Shown: positions 33,035-42,623 of the stretch, one piece after another
Layout of the letters: the number at the start of each line of letters is the position of its first letter
How positions within the stretch are numbered: position 1 is the stretch's first letter
Source of the DNA: CAUSKK01 sp963532425
GTDB lineage: Bacteria; Pseudomonadota; Gammaproteobacteria; Cardiobacteriales; Cardiobacteriaceae
Length of the DNA: 64,000 nt
Reading direction: 5' to 3'
Assembly: GCA_963532425.1 (NCBI GenBank)
Contig: CAUSKK010000012.1
Location: 8,827-72,826 of the forward strand
Translations under genes and position numbers: made by a program
The notes under the pieces: generated by a model
Database searches by the model: none
What the model saw: the letters and a program-made list of their open reading frames with translations, nothing else
Told to the model about the DNA's origin: nothing

Positions 33035-34318
33035 ATGACAGAAAAACTCTCCGCCACTCTCAAACTCAGCGATGGTCGCGAAATTTCCTTGGATTTTGTC
33101 GAAAGCGTGCTGGGCTACAACGGCATCAACGTGCAAAACCTCATCAAGGAAAAGCTTTTCTGCTATGACCCGGGCATGTTTTCCACCGCCGGCTGTGAAA
33201 GTTCCATCACCTACATCGACGGCGACGAGGGTGTGCTGCTACACCGGGGCTATCCCATTGCCGAGCTGGCGAAAAAGCGCAGCTATCTGGACGTGGCCTA
33301 TCTGCTGCTCTTCGGTGAGCTGCCCAGCGCCCAGGAGGCGGCCGACTTTAAAAAGCTCATCAACAGCCACTCCATCGTCCACGAGCAGGTAACCCGCTTC
33401 ATGCAAGGCTTCCGCCGCGACGCCCACCCCATGGCGGTGATGTGCGGCATTGTCGGCGCCCTGTCCGCCTTCTACCACGATTCCCTCGACATCAGCGACG
33501 AAAGCCACCGGGATAACACGGCCATTCGCCTCCTGGCGAAAATGCCGGTGCTGGCGGCCATGTCCTATAAATACAGCATTGGCCAGCCCTTCATGTACCC
33601 GCAGTACCACCTTTCCTACGCCGGTAACTTCCTCTACATGATGTTTGCCACCCCCTGCGAGCCCTACGAGGTCAATCCGGTGCTGGAGAAGGCCATGGAC
33701 CGCATTTTCACCCTGCACGCCGACCACGAGCAGAACGCCTCCACCACCACCGTGCGCACGGCGGCCTCCTCCGGGGCCAACCCCTTCGCCTGCATCGCCG
33801 CCGGCATCACCTCCCTGTGGGGCCCGTCCCACGGCGGCGCCAACGAGGCCTGCATTAACATGCTGGAGGAAATCGGCACGCCGGAGCGCATTCCCGAATT
33901 CATCGCCCGGGCCAAGGATAAGAACGACCCGTTCCGGCTGATGGGCTTCGGCCACCGGGTCTACAAGAACTACGACCCGCGCGCTGAGGTGATGCGTGAG
34001 ACCTGCCATGAGGTGCTGAAGGAACTGGGCATCCACGATAACCACCCGGTGCTTAAAGTGGCGGTGGAGCTGGAAAAAGCCACCCTGGCCGACCCCTATT
34101 TCAAAGAGCGCAAACTCTATCCGAACGTGGACTTCTATTCCGGCATCATTCTGAAGGCCATCGGCATTCCCACCTCCATGTTTACGGTGATTTTTGCCCT
34201 GGCCCGCACCGTCGGCTGGATTTCCCACTGGCGGGAAATGTACGCCGAGGGTAATCCGAAGATTGTCCGCCCCCGGCAGATTTATCGCGGCCACACCCTG
34301 CGCCACATTGAGGATTAA
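33035..34318 (+). CDS. gltA: Citrate synthase
   Basis: 427 residues from the ATG at 33035, preceded by AAAGGAA; the longer frame from 32972 would begin inside the promoter. It condenses acetyl-CoA with oxaloacetate in the TCA cycle. Motifs: the HADHEQNASTTTVR segment (active-site His), GPSHGGANEA, FRLMGFGHRVYKNYDPR (second His and substrate Arg), and the C-terminal WISHWREMY. The length and sequence fit the hexameric NADH-sensitive bacterial type. The gene is monocistronic with its own promoter and terminator. Confidence 0.97.
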   Translation: MTEKLSATLKLSDGREISLDFVESVLGYNGINVQNLIKEKLFCYDPGMFSTAGCESSITYIDGDEGVLLHRGYPIAELAKKRSYLDVAYLLLFGELPSAQEAADFKKLINSHSIVHEQVTRFMQGFRRDAHPMAVMCGIVGALSAFYHDSLDISDESHRDNTAIRLLAKMPVLAAMSYKYSIGQPFMYPQYHLSYAGNFLYMMFATPCEPYEVNPVLEKAMDRIFTLHADHEQNASTTTVRTAASSGANPFACIAAGITSLWGPSHGGANEACINMLEEIGTPERIPEFIARAKDKNDPFRLMGFGHRVYKNYDPRAEVMRETCHEVLKELGIHDNHPVLKVAVELEKATLADPYFKERKLYPNVDFYSGIILKAIGIPTSMFTVIFALARTVGWISHWREMYAEGNPKIVRPRQIYRGHTLRHIED

Positions 34319-34364
34319 CCCTTCTCTCCTTTGGTCAAAATAATAAGCTCCTAAAAAAGAAACT

Positions 34365-34389
34365 TGCCCGCTCCGGCGGGCTTTTTTTA
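34365..34389 (+). terminator. Rho-independent terminator of gltA
   Basis: GCCCGCTCCGGCGGGC stem-loop followed by seven T. Confidence 0.9.
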
Positions 34390-34435
34390 TGGCCGGCGGC
34401 AGTGTTTCCCGCTCCGAAGCGGTAGGAAGCGCTTC

Positions 34436-35263
34436 CTTTGGGGCTAGTGAAAACAAGCCGGGTGGCACTCCTTATTTAAGGAAGCGCTTCGCCATTTTGC
34501 GTTTTTAGAACCGAAGCGCTTCCCTCCTTTTAGAGTTGAGCTCTTGATTGAAGCACTTCACCATCAGCAGGCTTCTGAACGGGGATTTCTACCCTAACCC
34601 GGAGGGAAGCGCTCCCCTCTTGGGGCTCTGGCTTTACTGAATTTGAACTTGACTTGGGGGGAAGCGCTTCGCCGTTTTAGCTCTTCTAAGGACGAAGCGC
34701 TTGGGGGCTGGCGAACCGCTGGATTTACATTTTCACTTTGGCTCGGGCTGAGCCTTTCGGAAAACCCGGCCACGAGAAGGAAGCGCTTCCTCCTTTGCCT
34801 AGCTAGCGAAGCGCTCTCTTTTTATTCCCGGTATTCCGAGTGAAGCGCTTCTTCCGTTTGAGTGGGCAATAGCCATTCCGGACGAAGCGCTTCGTTCTAA
34901 TCCCCCGGCCTGAAGCGCTTTCCTTAATAGATTGTTCTCCCGGGCGAAGCGCTTCGGTTTGGAAAGTAACGCAGGAGGGAAGCGCTTCTCCCTTTAAAGC
35001 CGGGTTCCAGATTGAAGCACTGCGGTGGGAACAATTTCCCCAGCTCGAAGCGCTCCCCTTTTTACCCAGCAATCGAAGCGCTTCATTAGAACGGGGCCGG
35101 AGGGAACGAAGCGCTTCGGTTTAAAGGGGCCTTTCCCTTGGAAGCGCTTCCCCTCTGGGACTAGCGAAAACGGGCCGGCGCCCATTATTTAATGAAGCGC
35201 TTCCCTCGGTAGGTTGAGAACGAAGCGCTTCGGAAAATTCGGCCGGTGGAAAGGAAGCGCTCC
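34436..35263. repeat. GAAGCGCTTC palindrome array 3 (convergent intergenic)
   Basis: About 14 perfect copies and some eight variants (GAAGCGCTCC, GAAGCACTTC, GAAGCGCTTT) in about 0.83 kb. It is bounded on one side by the gltA terminator and on the other by the proS terminator, so transcription of flanking genes should stop before entering it. I see no gene in this stretch. Confidence 0.92.
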
Positions 35264-35269
35264 CCCCAT

Positions 35270-35295
35270 AAAAAAAGCGCCCCAGTGGGGCGCTT
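35270..35295 (-). terminator. Rho-independent terminator of proS
   Basis: On the minus strand AAGCGCCCC, short loop, GGGGCGCTT, then a T run. The arms begin with the AAGCGC half of the palindrome. Confidence 0.85.
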
Positions 35296-35313
35296 GGGTT
35301 GGGGTTGAAAGGC

Positions 35314-37017
35314 CTAGGCTCGCACCGCAGCCAGCACCTCGGCCAGGGCCAGGCGGCTGGCGTCGCTGGCGCCCCGACGTTTGTATTCCACCTGGCCATC
35401 GGCCAGGGTTTTATCGGAAATAACCACCCGCTGGGGAATGCCGATTAAATCCATGTCGGCGAACATGACTCCGGGCCGCTTGTTGCGGTCGTCCAGCAGC
35501 ACTTCGACGCCGGCATTCAGCAGCTCCCGGTAGAGCGCTTCGGCGGCCGCCGCCACCGCCGGCGATTTGTCGGCGTTAATCGGGCAGAGGGCCACGGTGA
35601 ACGGCGCCAGGGCCGTCGGCCAGATGATGCCCTGGTCGTCGTGGTTCTGCTCGATGGCCGCCGCCACCAGCCGCGAAGCGCCGATGCCGTAGCAGCCCAT
35701 CAGCGGCGTGGCCAGTGAACCATCTTCCAGCGGCACCTTCAGATTCATGGCCGCCGAGTATTTGGCGCCGAGTTGGAAGATATGGCCCACCTCGATGCCC
35801 CGTGTGATTTCCAGTCGGCCCTGACCGTTGGGGGCCAGGTCGCCGGCCACGGCGTTGCGCAAATCGGCCACCCGGTCATAGCGGGCGTCCCGTTCCCAGT
35901 TGACGCCGAAATAGTGCTGGCCCTCGCTGTTGGCACCGACGGCAAAATCACTCAGCACCGCCACCGCCTGGTCGACAATGACCGGAATGCCGGCGGGCAG
36001 CTGGACCACGCCCAGCGAACCGAAGCCGGCGCCCACCCACTGGCGCACCAGGGCCTCATCGGCCAGGGTTAGCGGCTTAGCCACCTCGGGCTGCTGTTCA
36101 GCCTTGATGGCGTTCAGCTCGTGGTCGCCGCGCAGCAGCAGCGCCACCAGCTCGCTTGCCGTGCCCCGGACAAAGAGGGTTTTCACCGTCTTTTCGATGG
36201 GCAGGCCGTGGTTGGCCACCAGGGTGGCGATGGTTTTGGCCTTGGGGGTGGCCACCAGGCGCAGCTCCTCGGCCGGGGCCGGGCGCGGCGTGGTCGGGGC
36301 CTGCACCTCGGCCTTCTCCAGATTGGCGGCATAGCTGCCGTCGTCGGCGAAGACGATGGCATCTTCTCCGGTGCTGGCGAGCACGTGGAATTCGTGGGAG
36401 CTGCTGCCGCCGATGGCGCCGGTGTCGGCCAGCACCGGCCGGTAGTTCAGGCCGAGGCGCTCGAAGACGCGGCAGTAGGCACCGTGCATGGCGTCGTAGG
36501 TTTCCTGCAGGCTTTCCGGGCTCAGGTGGAAGGAGTAGGCGTCCTTCATCAGGAATTCCCGGCCCCGCATCAGGCCGAAGCGCGGTCGAATCTCATCGCG
36601 GAATTTCCACTGGATTTGGTAGAGGCAGAGCGGCAGTTGCTTGTAGCTGCTCAGGTCGCGGCGCACCAGGTCGGTAACCATCTCCTCATGGGTGGGGCCG
36701 AGGCAGAATTCGCGCTCGTGCCGGTCTTTGAAGCGCAGCAGCTCCGGACCGTAGGCGGCCCAGCGGCCGGATTCCTGCCAGAGGTCGGCGGGCTGGGAAC
36801 CGGGCATCAGCACCTCCAGGGCGCCGATGCGGTTCATCTCCTCGCGCAGCACCGTTTCCACCTTGCGCAGCACCCGCAGGCCCAGCGGCAGCCAGGAGTA
36901 GATACCCAGGGCACTCTGGCGAATCATGCCGGCGCGCAGCAGCAGCTGGTGGCTGATAACCTCAGCCTCGGCCGGCGTTTCCTTCTGGGTGTGCAGCCAA
37001 TACTGTGAGAGACGCAT
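35314..37017 (-). CDS. proS: Prolyl-tRNA synthetase (bacterial type)
   Basis: 567 residues, the usual length for the bacterial form with an editing insertion. It charges tRNA-Pro. Class II motifs: GIYSWLPLGLRVLRKVE (motif 1), FRDEIRPRFGLMRGREFLMKD (motif 2, shown in part here), and GCYGIGASRLVAAAIEQ (motif 3). Between motifs 2 and 3 lies the INS editing domain (~225-385) that hydrolyses Ala-tRNA-Pro. The anticodon-binding domain closes the protein. Its ATG overlaps the stop of the upstream secreted-protein gene by one base (TAATG), so they are co-translated. Confidence 0.96.
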   Translation of the reverse strand: MRLSQYWLHTQKETPAEAEVISHQLLLRAGMIRQSALGIYSWLPLGLRVLRKVETVLREEMNRIGALEVLMPGSQPADLWQESGRWAAYGPELLRFKDRHEREFCLGPTHEEMVTDLVRRDLSSYKQLPLCLYQIQWKFRDEIRPRFGLMRGREFLMKDAYSFHLSPESLQETYDAMHGAYCRVFERLGLNYRPVLADTGAIGGSSSHEFHVLASTGEDAIVFADDGSYAANLEKAEVQAPTTPRPAPAEELRLVATPKAKTIATLVANHGLPIEKTVKTLFVRGTASELVALLLRGDHELNAIKAEQQPEVAKPLTLADEALVRQWVGAGFGSLGVVQLPAGIPVIVDQAVAVLSDFAVGANSEGQHYFGVNWERDARYDRVADLRNAVAGDLAPNGQGRLEITRGIEVGHIFQLGAKYSAAMNLKVPLEDGSLATPLMGCYGIGASRLVAAAIEQNHDDQGIIWPTALAPFTVALCPINADKSPAVAAAAEALYRELLNAGVEVLLDDRNKRPGVMFADMDLIGIPQRVVISDKTLADGQVEYKRRGASDASRLALAEVLAAVRA

Positions 37018-37514
37018 TATTTATCGTTGCAGATGGTGGTCATGGTGGCTTCGAGGCTATGTAGACGCTCGGCAATCTGGGCCTTGGTCAGCGGCACCAG
37101 GTTGCCATCCTTGTCCTCCTCGTAGATGGTTTCCTTCTCGCGCAGGGTGCGGGCGTCGTTGCCGAGGATTTTGCAGCGTTCCTTGCGGGTGATGGTGCCT
37201 TCCACCGGCTTGCCTTCCTTCTGGTCCTTCTGTTCCGGCGCGGCCTCGGCCTCGGGTTTTTGGGTTTCGGCACGAATAACGGCGAAGGAATCGGGATTGA
37301 ATGCTTCTTTCAGGTCTATTTCATAGCTGTAATAGCCGTTAAAGATAAAACATTTTTCTTTGTCCACTTTGCCGCGTTCGGGAATTTTGGCATAGTTATT
37401 TCTAGATTTTTGGAAATAGTAACATTGGCTTCCTTCCCAGCTTTGCTCTTTCTGTTGCTGGGCCAGCGCGGGCTGGAGAGCAATGAGCAGTGATAATAAA
37501 GCGAATTTTTTCAT
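37017..37514 (-). CDS. Secreted protein of unknown function
   Basis: 165 residues with signal peptide MKKFALLSLLIALQPALAQQ. The mature protein has four cysteines (QCYYF, KCFIF, RCKIL, ICNDK), likely two disulfides, and a central charged low-complexity stretch rich in E, K, P and Q. It has GAGGAATTC upstream of the ATG. It is coupled to proS through TAATG, an odd partner for a periplasmic protein. The 5' half is richer in A/T than proS. Family not recognised. Confidence 0.65.
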   Translation of the reverse strand: MKKFALLSLLIALQPALAQQQKEQSWEGSQCYYFQKSRNNYAKIPERGKVDKEKCFIFNGYYSYEIDLKEAFNPDSFAVIRAETQKPEAEAAPEQKDQKEGKPVEGTITRKERCKILGNDARTLREKETIYEEDKDGNLVPLTKAQIAERLHSLEATMTTICNDK

Positions 37515-37716
37515 ATTGAATTCCTCATTGTTTTTAATAATTAAGTGGCGGTATTTTAGCGAATTTGTTTCGCCTATCTTTATTTAATTAAACCGTAAAT
37601 AAAAACCCATTTATTGGGGGCAAAACGGCTATTATGAGTTCCGCAAAATCTGGGCCCGGACGCCAGCGCCCAGCATATGGATTAATTTTTGACTTATCAA
37701 ATATTTATTTAGTATT

Positions 37717-38217
37717 ATGCGAAATCTTTTTGAACCCATTCCACCCCATTTCGACCCCTGGCAGTTTGCCCGGCAAGAGCAGGAAAAATCCTACCAATTG
37801 CCGCTGGCCCAAACCCAGGAGCTGAGCGCTGCCTACGGCTTTGCACCGGAGGCGACCATTCGCCTGCAACTGCGTGGCTATGTGGACAGCCAGAAGCAAT
37901 GCCATCTGGCCGGCCGGGTGGCGGCGGAGCTGCAAACCACCTGCGCCCGCTGTCTGGAAGCACTTCCCCTGGCCCTGGACGAGTCCTTTGATTATGTGCT
38001 GGTGGCCACGGAGGAACAGCCGGTTTCCGGCGAGTGGGAAAGCCTGCTCTGCCCCGACGAGGAGCTGAATTTGGCCTGGTGGATGGAAGAAGAAGTGCTG
38101 CTGGCAATTCCTATGATTGCCAAGCATGAACATTGTGAAGCCCCGCACTTTGCACAGGAGGCCATGCCTGAGGACAGGCCCAACCCCTTTGCAGTGCTCA
38201 AGAATCGGAAAGATTAA
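37717..38217 (+). CDS. yceD: YceD family protein (DUF177)
   Basis: 166 residues. The family is required for normal 23S rRNA accumulation and almost always precedes rpmF, as here. The signature CARCLEALPLALDESFDYV (paired cysteines, residues ~69-72) and the acidic LLCPDEELNLAWWMEEEVLLAIP block are present. No Shine-Dalgarno is visible before the ATG, which follows an A/T-rich stretch. It starts the yceD-rpmF-plsX-fab run. Confidence 0.88.
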   Translation: MRNLFEPIPPHFDPWQFARQEQEKSYQLPLAQTQELSAAYGFAPEATIRLQLRGYVDSQKQCHLAGRVAAELQTTCARCLEALPLALDESFDYVLVATEEQPVSGEWESLLCPDEELNLAWWMEEEVLLAIPMIAKHEHCEAPHFAQEAMPEDRPNPFAVLKNRKD

Positions 38218-38228
38218 GGAGTTTAATT

Positions 38229-38429
38229 ATGGCAGTTGGTCAGGGACGTACTACCCCCTCTAAACGTGGCATGCGCCGTTCACACGATGGTCTGCGCGCC
38301 CAGCACATCAGCACCGATGTGAAATCCGGCGAGCGCCATCTGCGCCACCACATTACCGCCAACGGTTTCTACCGTGGCCAGCAACTCATCGTGAAGAAAA
38401 AAGCCCAAACGAGCGATAGCGAGGAATAA
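38229..38429 (+). CDS. rpmF: 50S ribosomal protein L32
   Basis: 66 residues; MAVGQGRTTPSKRGMRRSHD is the classic L32 start, and the C-terminal KSGERHLRHHITANGFYRGQ matches. It lacks the zinc-binding cysteines of some L32 forms. AAGGAG precedes the ATG. It couples ribosome production to lipid synthesis in the conserved operon. Confidence 0.96.
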   Translation: MAVGQGRTTPSKRGMRRSHDGLRAQHISTDVKSGERHLRHHITANGFYRGQQLIVKKKAQTSDSEE

Positions 38430-38437
38430 TCCTCCCC

Positions 38438-39472
38438 ATGAGTGGCTCAACGACACCAGTGATTGCCATTGATGCCATGGGCGGCGACATTGGTTTAGAT
38501 ACCACGCTGGTGGCCGTTGCCCGGGCTCAAAATCAATATAACGATGTGCGTTTTATTCTGGTCGGCGATGAGTCGGCCATTAAAACGCACAAATCCTATT
38601 CCCTGCTCAACCCCGAGCGCTTCCAGCTGCACCACGCCGAACAGGTGGTGGCCATGGACGAAAAACCCAGCACCGTGCTGCGCCACAAGCGCCAGTCGTC
38701 GCTGTGGAAAGCGCTGGAGTTGGTGCGCGACGGCCAGGCGCAAGCCTGCGTCAGTGCCGGCAACACCGGCGCCCTCATGGCCTGTGCCTGGGCCTGCATC
38801 AAAACCATCGGCGGCATCTCGCGGCCGGCCATCTGTGCCACCGTCCCCAGCCAGCACGGCCACACCCACTGGCTCGATTTGGGCGCCAATGTTGATAGCG
38901 ACGCCGAACAGCTATTGCAATTTGCCCTGATGGGCTCGGAGCTGGCCAAGGCCGTCGATGGCAACGCCCAGCCCCGGGTGGGTCTGCTCAACATCGGCGA
39001 GGAGGACATTAAGGGCAATGCGGTAGTCAAAAAGGCCGCCAAACTGCTGGAGGAATCGCCGCTGAACTACGTCGGCTTCGTCGAGGGCAACGACATCTTT
39101 CTCAAGGAAAACCTCGACGTGGTGGTCTGCGATGGCTTCGTCGGCAATGTGGGCCTGAAAACCAGCGAAGGGGTGGCAAAATTCATTCAAAACGGCCTGA
39201 AAAGTGCCTTTCAACACAATCTCTATTCCAAAATCATCGGCCTGCTGGCCTATCCCATTCTGAAGCGCTTCAAGGCGCAGATGGACCCGCGCAGCTATAA
39301 CGGCGCCACCCTGCTGGGTCTGCAGGGCATCGTGGTGAAAAGCCACGGCAACGCCGACGACCTTTCCTTTGCCAACGCCATCAACATTGCCCGGCTGGAA
39401 ATCGCCCACAACGTCATTCCGGCCATTCAGGCCCAGCTGGAGCAGTATCAGCCCCGGGCGGAGCAGCCATGA
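38438..39472 (+). CDS. plsX: Phosphate acyltransferase PlsX
   Basis: 344 residues, the usual size. PlsX converts acyl-ACP to acyl-phosphate, the acyl donor for glycerol-3-phosphate acylation, at the membrane surface. Motifs: IAIDAMGGDIG at the N-terminus, SAGNTGALMACA (~101-112), LLNIGEEDIKGN, and VVCDGFVGNVGLKTSEG. It overlaps fabH by 4 bp. Confidence 0.96.
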   Translation: MSGSTTPVIAIDAMGGDIGLDTTLVAVARAQNQYNDVRFILVGDESAIKTHKSYSLLNPERFQLHHAEQVVAMDEKPSTVLRHKRQSSLWKALELVRDGQAQACVSAGNTGALMACAWACIKTIGGISRPAICATVPSQHGHTHWLDLGANVDSDAEQLLQFALMGSELAKAVDGNAQPRVGLLNIGEEDIKGNAVVKKAAKLLEESPLNYVGFVEGNDIFLKENLDVVVCDGFVGNVGLKTSEGVAKFIQNGLKSAFQHNLYSKIIGLLAYPILKRFKAQMDPRSYNGATLLGLQGIVVKSHGNADDLSFANAINIARLEIAHNVIPAIQAQLEQYQPRAEQP

Positions 39473-40437
39473 TTTTCAGCAAAATTATTGGCACCGGCCA
39501 CTATCTGCCGAGTCGGGTGGTCAGCAACGAGGAGCTGTCCCGGACGCTGGACACCTCGGACGAGTGGATTAGCAGCCGCACTGGCATTCGCCAGCGCCAC
39601 ATCGCCGCCGCCGACGAGAGCAGCGTGGATTTGGCCCAGCGGGCCGCCGAACGGGCGCTGGCCGCCGCCGGCCTCCAGGGTTCCGATCTGGATTTAATCA
39701 TTGTCGCCACCTCAACGCCGGAACATATTTTTCCCAGCGATGCCAGCCAGCTGCAGCAGCGCCTGGGCTGCCGGCCGATTCCGGCCTTTGACATGCAGGC
39801 GGCCTGCTCCGGCTTCATCTACGGTCTGGTAACGGCGGACAATTTCATCCGCGCCGGCAGCTACCAGAGGGTGTTGCTGGTGGGCTGCGATATGTTCAGC
39901 CATATTCTCAACTGGCAGGATCGCAACACCGCCGTGCTCTTCGGCGACGGCGCCGGGGCGGTGGTGCTTAGCGCTTCCACCACGCCGGGTATTCTCAGTT
40001 CGGTCATCTACAGCGACGGCCAGTACTGCAATTTGCTGCAGGTGCCGCTGAATGTGGGCACGGCCGAAAACCAGCGGAGCCAGCGTCAACCCTATGTGGA
40101 AATGAGCGGCTCCGAAGTTTTCCGCCGGGCGGTCAGCGCCCTGGCCGACCTGGTAACCGAGCTGCTGGCCAAGGCCGAACTCCGACCCGAGCAGCTGGAT
40201 TTCCTCGTGCCCCACCAGGCCAATGCCCGCATCATCACCGCCACCGCCAAACATCTGAATCTGCCGCTGGAAAAGGTCATCATGACCGTGGCCGAACACG
40301 CCAACACCTCGGCGGCCTCGGTGCCGCTGGCTCTGGATGTGGGCATTCGCCGGGGCCAAATCCAGCCGGGCCACCGCCTGCTGCTGGAGGCCTTCGGCGC
40401 GGGCTTCACCTGGGGCGGCTGCGTCGTTCAATACTGA
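39469..40437 (+). CDS. fabH: 3-oxoacyl-ACP synthase III
   Basis: 322 residues. FabH starts fatty-acid synthesis by condensing acetyl-CoA with malonyl-ACP. The catalytic Cys113 lies in QAACSGF, the His in VPHQANARI (~245) and the Asn in EHANTSAASVP (~275), all intact. The ISSRTGIRQRH segment and the C-terminal FGAGFTWGG match the family. Start overlaps plsX by 4 bp (ATGA). Confidence 0.97.
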   Translation: MIFSKIIGTGHYLPSRVVSNEELSRTLDTSDEWISSRTGIRQRHIAAADESSVDLAQRAAERALAAAGLQGSDLDLIIVATSTPEHIFPSDASQLQQRLGCRPIPAFDMQAACSGFIYGLVTADNFIRAGSYQRVLLVGCDMFSHILNWQDRNTAVLFGDGAGAVVLSASTTPGILSSVIYSDGQYCNLLQVPLNVGTAENQRSQRQPYVEMSGSEVFRRAVSALADLVTELLAKAELRPEQLDFLVPHQANARIITATAKHLNLPLEKVIMTVAEHANTSAASVPLALDVGIRRGQIQPGHRLLLEAFGAGFTWGGCVVQY

Positions 40438-40524
40438 GGTTTACCCGCCGGCCTTGCTGCTAAGATTGGCCAGATTAAATCCCACCGCCCCCAGGGGCGC
40501 CGCTCAACCAAAAAGGAAAATCCG

Positions 40525-41457
40525 ATGAAAATAGCTCTATTGTTCCCGGGTCAGGGGTCGCAAAGCACAGGCATGTTACAAACATTGGCCGCCCAATATC
40601 CGCAGGTGGAGGAGCGCTTCCGCCAGGCTTCGGCCGTGCTGAAACAGGATTTATGGGCCATCAGCCAGGACGACAGCAAATCCTATCTGCTCAACCAAAC
40701 TTCCATCACCCAGCCCATTCTGCTGGCCGCCGGCATGGCCTGCTATGACATCCTGCAGGCGGAAACCGGCGTCAGCGGCGATTTCTTTGCCGGCCATTCT
40801 CTGGGCGAATACACCGCCCTCTGCGCCAGCGGCGCCCTCGGCTTTGAAAAAGCCATTGAGCTGGTGCACACCCGGGGCACGCTGATGCAGGAGGCCGTGG
40901 GCCGGGACGAGGGCGCCATGGCCGCCATTCTCGGCCTGGAGGACAAGGATGTGCTCGCCGCCTGCGACCGGGCCGGGGGCGAGGTCAGCGCCGCCAACTT
41001 CAACGCCCCGGGCCAGGTGGTCATTGCCGGCCGGACGGCGGCGGTGGAACGGGCCATTGCCCTGGCCAAGGAAATGGGCGCCCGTAAGGCCGTGCGTCTG
41101 CCGGTGAGCGTGCCCTCCCACTGTCCGCTGATGCGGGCGGCGGCGGCCCAGCTCGGCGGCTATCTCGACAATATCCGCTGGCAGAAGCCGAAGGCGCCGC
41201 TGGTGTACAACGTGGACGGCCAGCTGCGCGACAGCTGCGACGGCACCGTGGCCCTGCTCGGCGCCCAGCTCTACCGGCCGGTGCTGTGGAGCAGCTGCAT
41301 CGAGACCTTGAAAAAAGCCGGCGCCACCCTATTTATCGAGCTGGGCCCCAACCGGGTGTTGGCCGGCCTGAACAAACGCATTGACAAGGGGCTGCCCACC
41401 TACACCCTGGACAGCCCCGAAGCGCTCCAGGAAATTAAAAACGCCCTGGGCGCCTGA
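40525..41457 (+). CDS. fabD: Malonyl-CoA-ACP transacylase
   Basis: 310 residues. FabD transfers malonyl from CoA to ACP. LLFPGQGSQ opens the protein; the nucleophile Ser92 is in GHSLGEY, with the partner His in VPSHCPLM (~200) and the Gln of GQGSQ. AAAAGGAAAAT precedes the ATG. Confidence 0.96.
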   Translation: MKIALLFPGQGSQSTGMLQTLAAQYPQVEERFRQASAVLKQDLWAISQDDSKSYLLNQTSITQPILLAAGMACYDILQAETGVSGDFFAGHSLGEYTALCASGALGFEKAIELVHTRGTLMQEAVGRDEGAMAAILGLEDKDVLAACDRAGGEVSAANFNAPGQVVIAGRTAAVERAIALAKEMGARKAVRLPVSVPSHCPLMRAAAAQLGGYLDNIRWQKPKAPLVYNVDGQLRDSCDGTVALLGAQLYRPVLWSSCIETLKKAGATLFIELGPNRVLAGLNKRIDKGLPTYTLDSPEALQEIKNALGA

Positions 41458-41480
41458 TTTCAACCAAGAGGAAAGCTCTG

Positions 41481-42218
41481 ATGAACTTTAACGAACAGGT
41501 GATTCTGGTAACCGGCGCGAGCCGGGGCATCGGGGCCGCCATTCTTGCCGCCTGCGGCCGGGCCGGAGCGACGGTCATCGGCACGGCCACCAGCGAAAGC
41601 GGCGCCGCCCGCATCGACGCCACCATCACCGAACAGGGCTGGAAGGGGGCCGGGCTGATGCTGCTGGTCAATGACGAGGCCAGCATTGAGGCCGCCCTGG
41701 CCCAGATTGGGGAGCGCTTCGGCGCCGTCAGCGTGCTGGTCAATAACGCCGGCATCACCGACGATAGCCTGCTGCTGCGCATGAAAAGCGAGCAGTGGGA
41801 ACGGGTTATCAACACCAACCTGAGCAGCATCTACCGCATGAGCAAGGCGGTGCTGCGCGACATGATGAAGGCCCGCTGGGGTCGCATCATCAACATCGCC
41901 TCGGTGGTGGGGGTGATGGGCAACGCCGGCCAGACCAACTATGCCGCCGCCAAGGCCGGCATCATCGGCTTTTCCAAATCACTGGCCCGGGAGGTGGGTT
42001 CGCGCGGCATCACCGTGAACACCATCACCCCCGGCTTTATCCAGACGGACATGACCGCCGCCCTGCCCGAGGAGCAGAAGCGGGCCCTGACTGCCCAAAT
42101 TCCGTTGGGCACCCTGGGCACCGTCGAGGACGTCGCCGAGGCCGTGCTCTATCTCATCAAAGCCGGCTACGTTACGGGGGAAACCTTGAACGTCAATGGC
42201 GGAATGTATATGATTTAA
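41481..42218 (+). CDS. fabG: 3-oxoacyl-ACP reductase
   Basis: 245 residues; NADPH-dependent reduction of β-ketoacyl-ACP. Short-chain dehydrogenase features: TGASRGIG (11-18), NNAGIT (88-93), Ser141, Tyr154 and Lys158 (YAAAK). The C-terminal VTGETLNVNGGMYM is typical of FabG. AGAGGAAAG precedes the ATG. Confidence 0.97.
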   Translation: MNFNEQVILVTGASRGIGAAILAACGRAGATVIGTATSESGAARIDATITEQGWKGAGLMLLVNDEASIEAALAQIGERFGAVSVLVNNAGITDDSLLLRMKSEQWERVINTNLSSIYRMSKAVLRDMMKARWGRIINIASVVGVMGNAGQTNYAAAKAGIIGFSKSLAREVGSRGITVNTITPGFIQTDMTAALPEEQKRALTAQIPLGTLGTVEDVAEAVLYLIKAGYVTGETLNVNGGMYMI

Positions 42219-42254
42219 TTCCATTTTTTATCTCTCCAACTAGGAAAAAACACT

Positions 42255-42494
42255 ATGAGTAACAACCAAGAACAAGTCATCAAAGTTATCGCCGAGCAGC
42301 TGGGCAAAGACCCCAGCGAAGTCCAACCCTCGGCCCATTTTATGGACGATTTGAACGCCGACTCCCTCGATTTGGTCGAGCTGGTCATGGCCCTGGAAAA
42401 AGAATTTGGCATCGAGATTCCCGACGAAGAGGCGGAAAAAATCACCACCGTGCAAACGGCCATCGACTATGTCAATAAAGTGAAAAACGGCTAA
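42255..42494 (+). CDS. acpP: Acyl carrier protein
   Basis: 79 residues, strongly acidic. The phosphopantetheine attachment Ser37 is in the invariant DSLDLVE motif, followed by EKEFGIEIPDEEAEKI. CTAGGAAAAA lies before the ATG. The gap to fabF holds two palindromes. Confidence 0.98.
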   Translation: MSNNQEQVIKVIAEQLGKDPSEVQPSAHFMDDLNADSLDLVELVMALEKEFGIEIPDEEAEKITTVQTAIDYVNKVKNG

Positions 42495-42522
42495 TTTGTT
42501 CTAAAACTTTCAGCATCATGAC

Positions 42523-42560
42523 GAAGCGCTTCGGGGAATTGCTCATTCCGGAAGCGCTTC
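42523..42560. repeat. Paired GAAGCGCTTC palindromes between acpP and fabF
   Basis: Two perfect copies (42523-42532 and 42551-42560) separated by 18 bases. Together they can form a 10-bp stem, which could adjust the high acpP to fabF expression ratio by stopping readthrough or protecting the acpP 3' end. Confidence 0.6.
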
Positions 42561-42623
42561 ATTGTTTTTTGGGCTTTGCCCCGGCAAAGTCTCCAACCCA
42601 TTCAAACCCGTGAGGAAAGCGCG

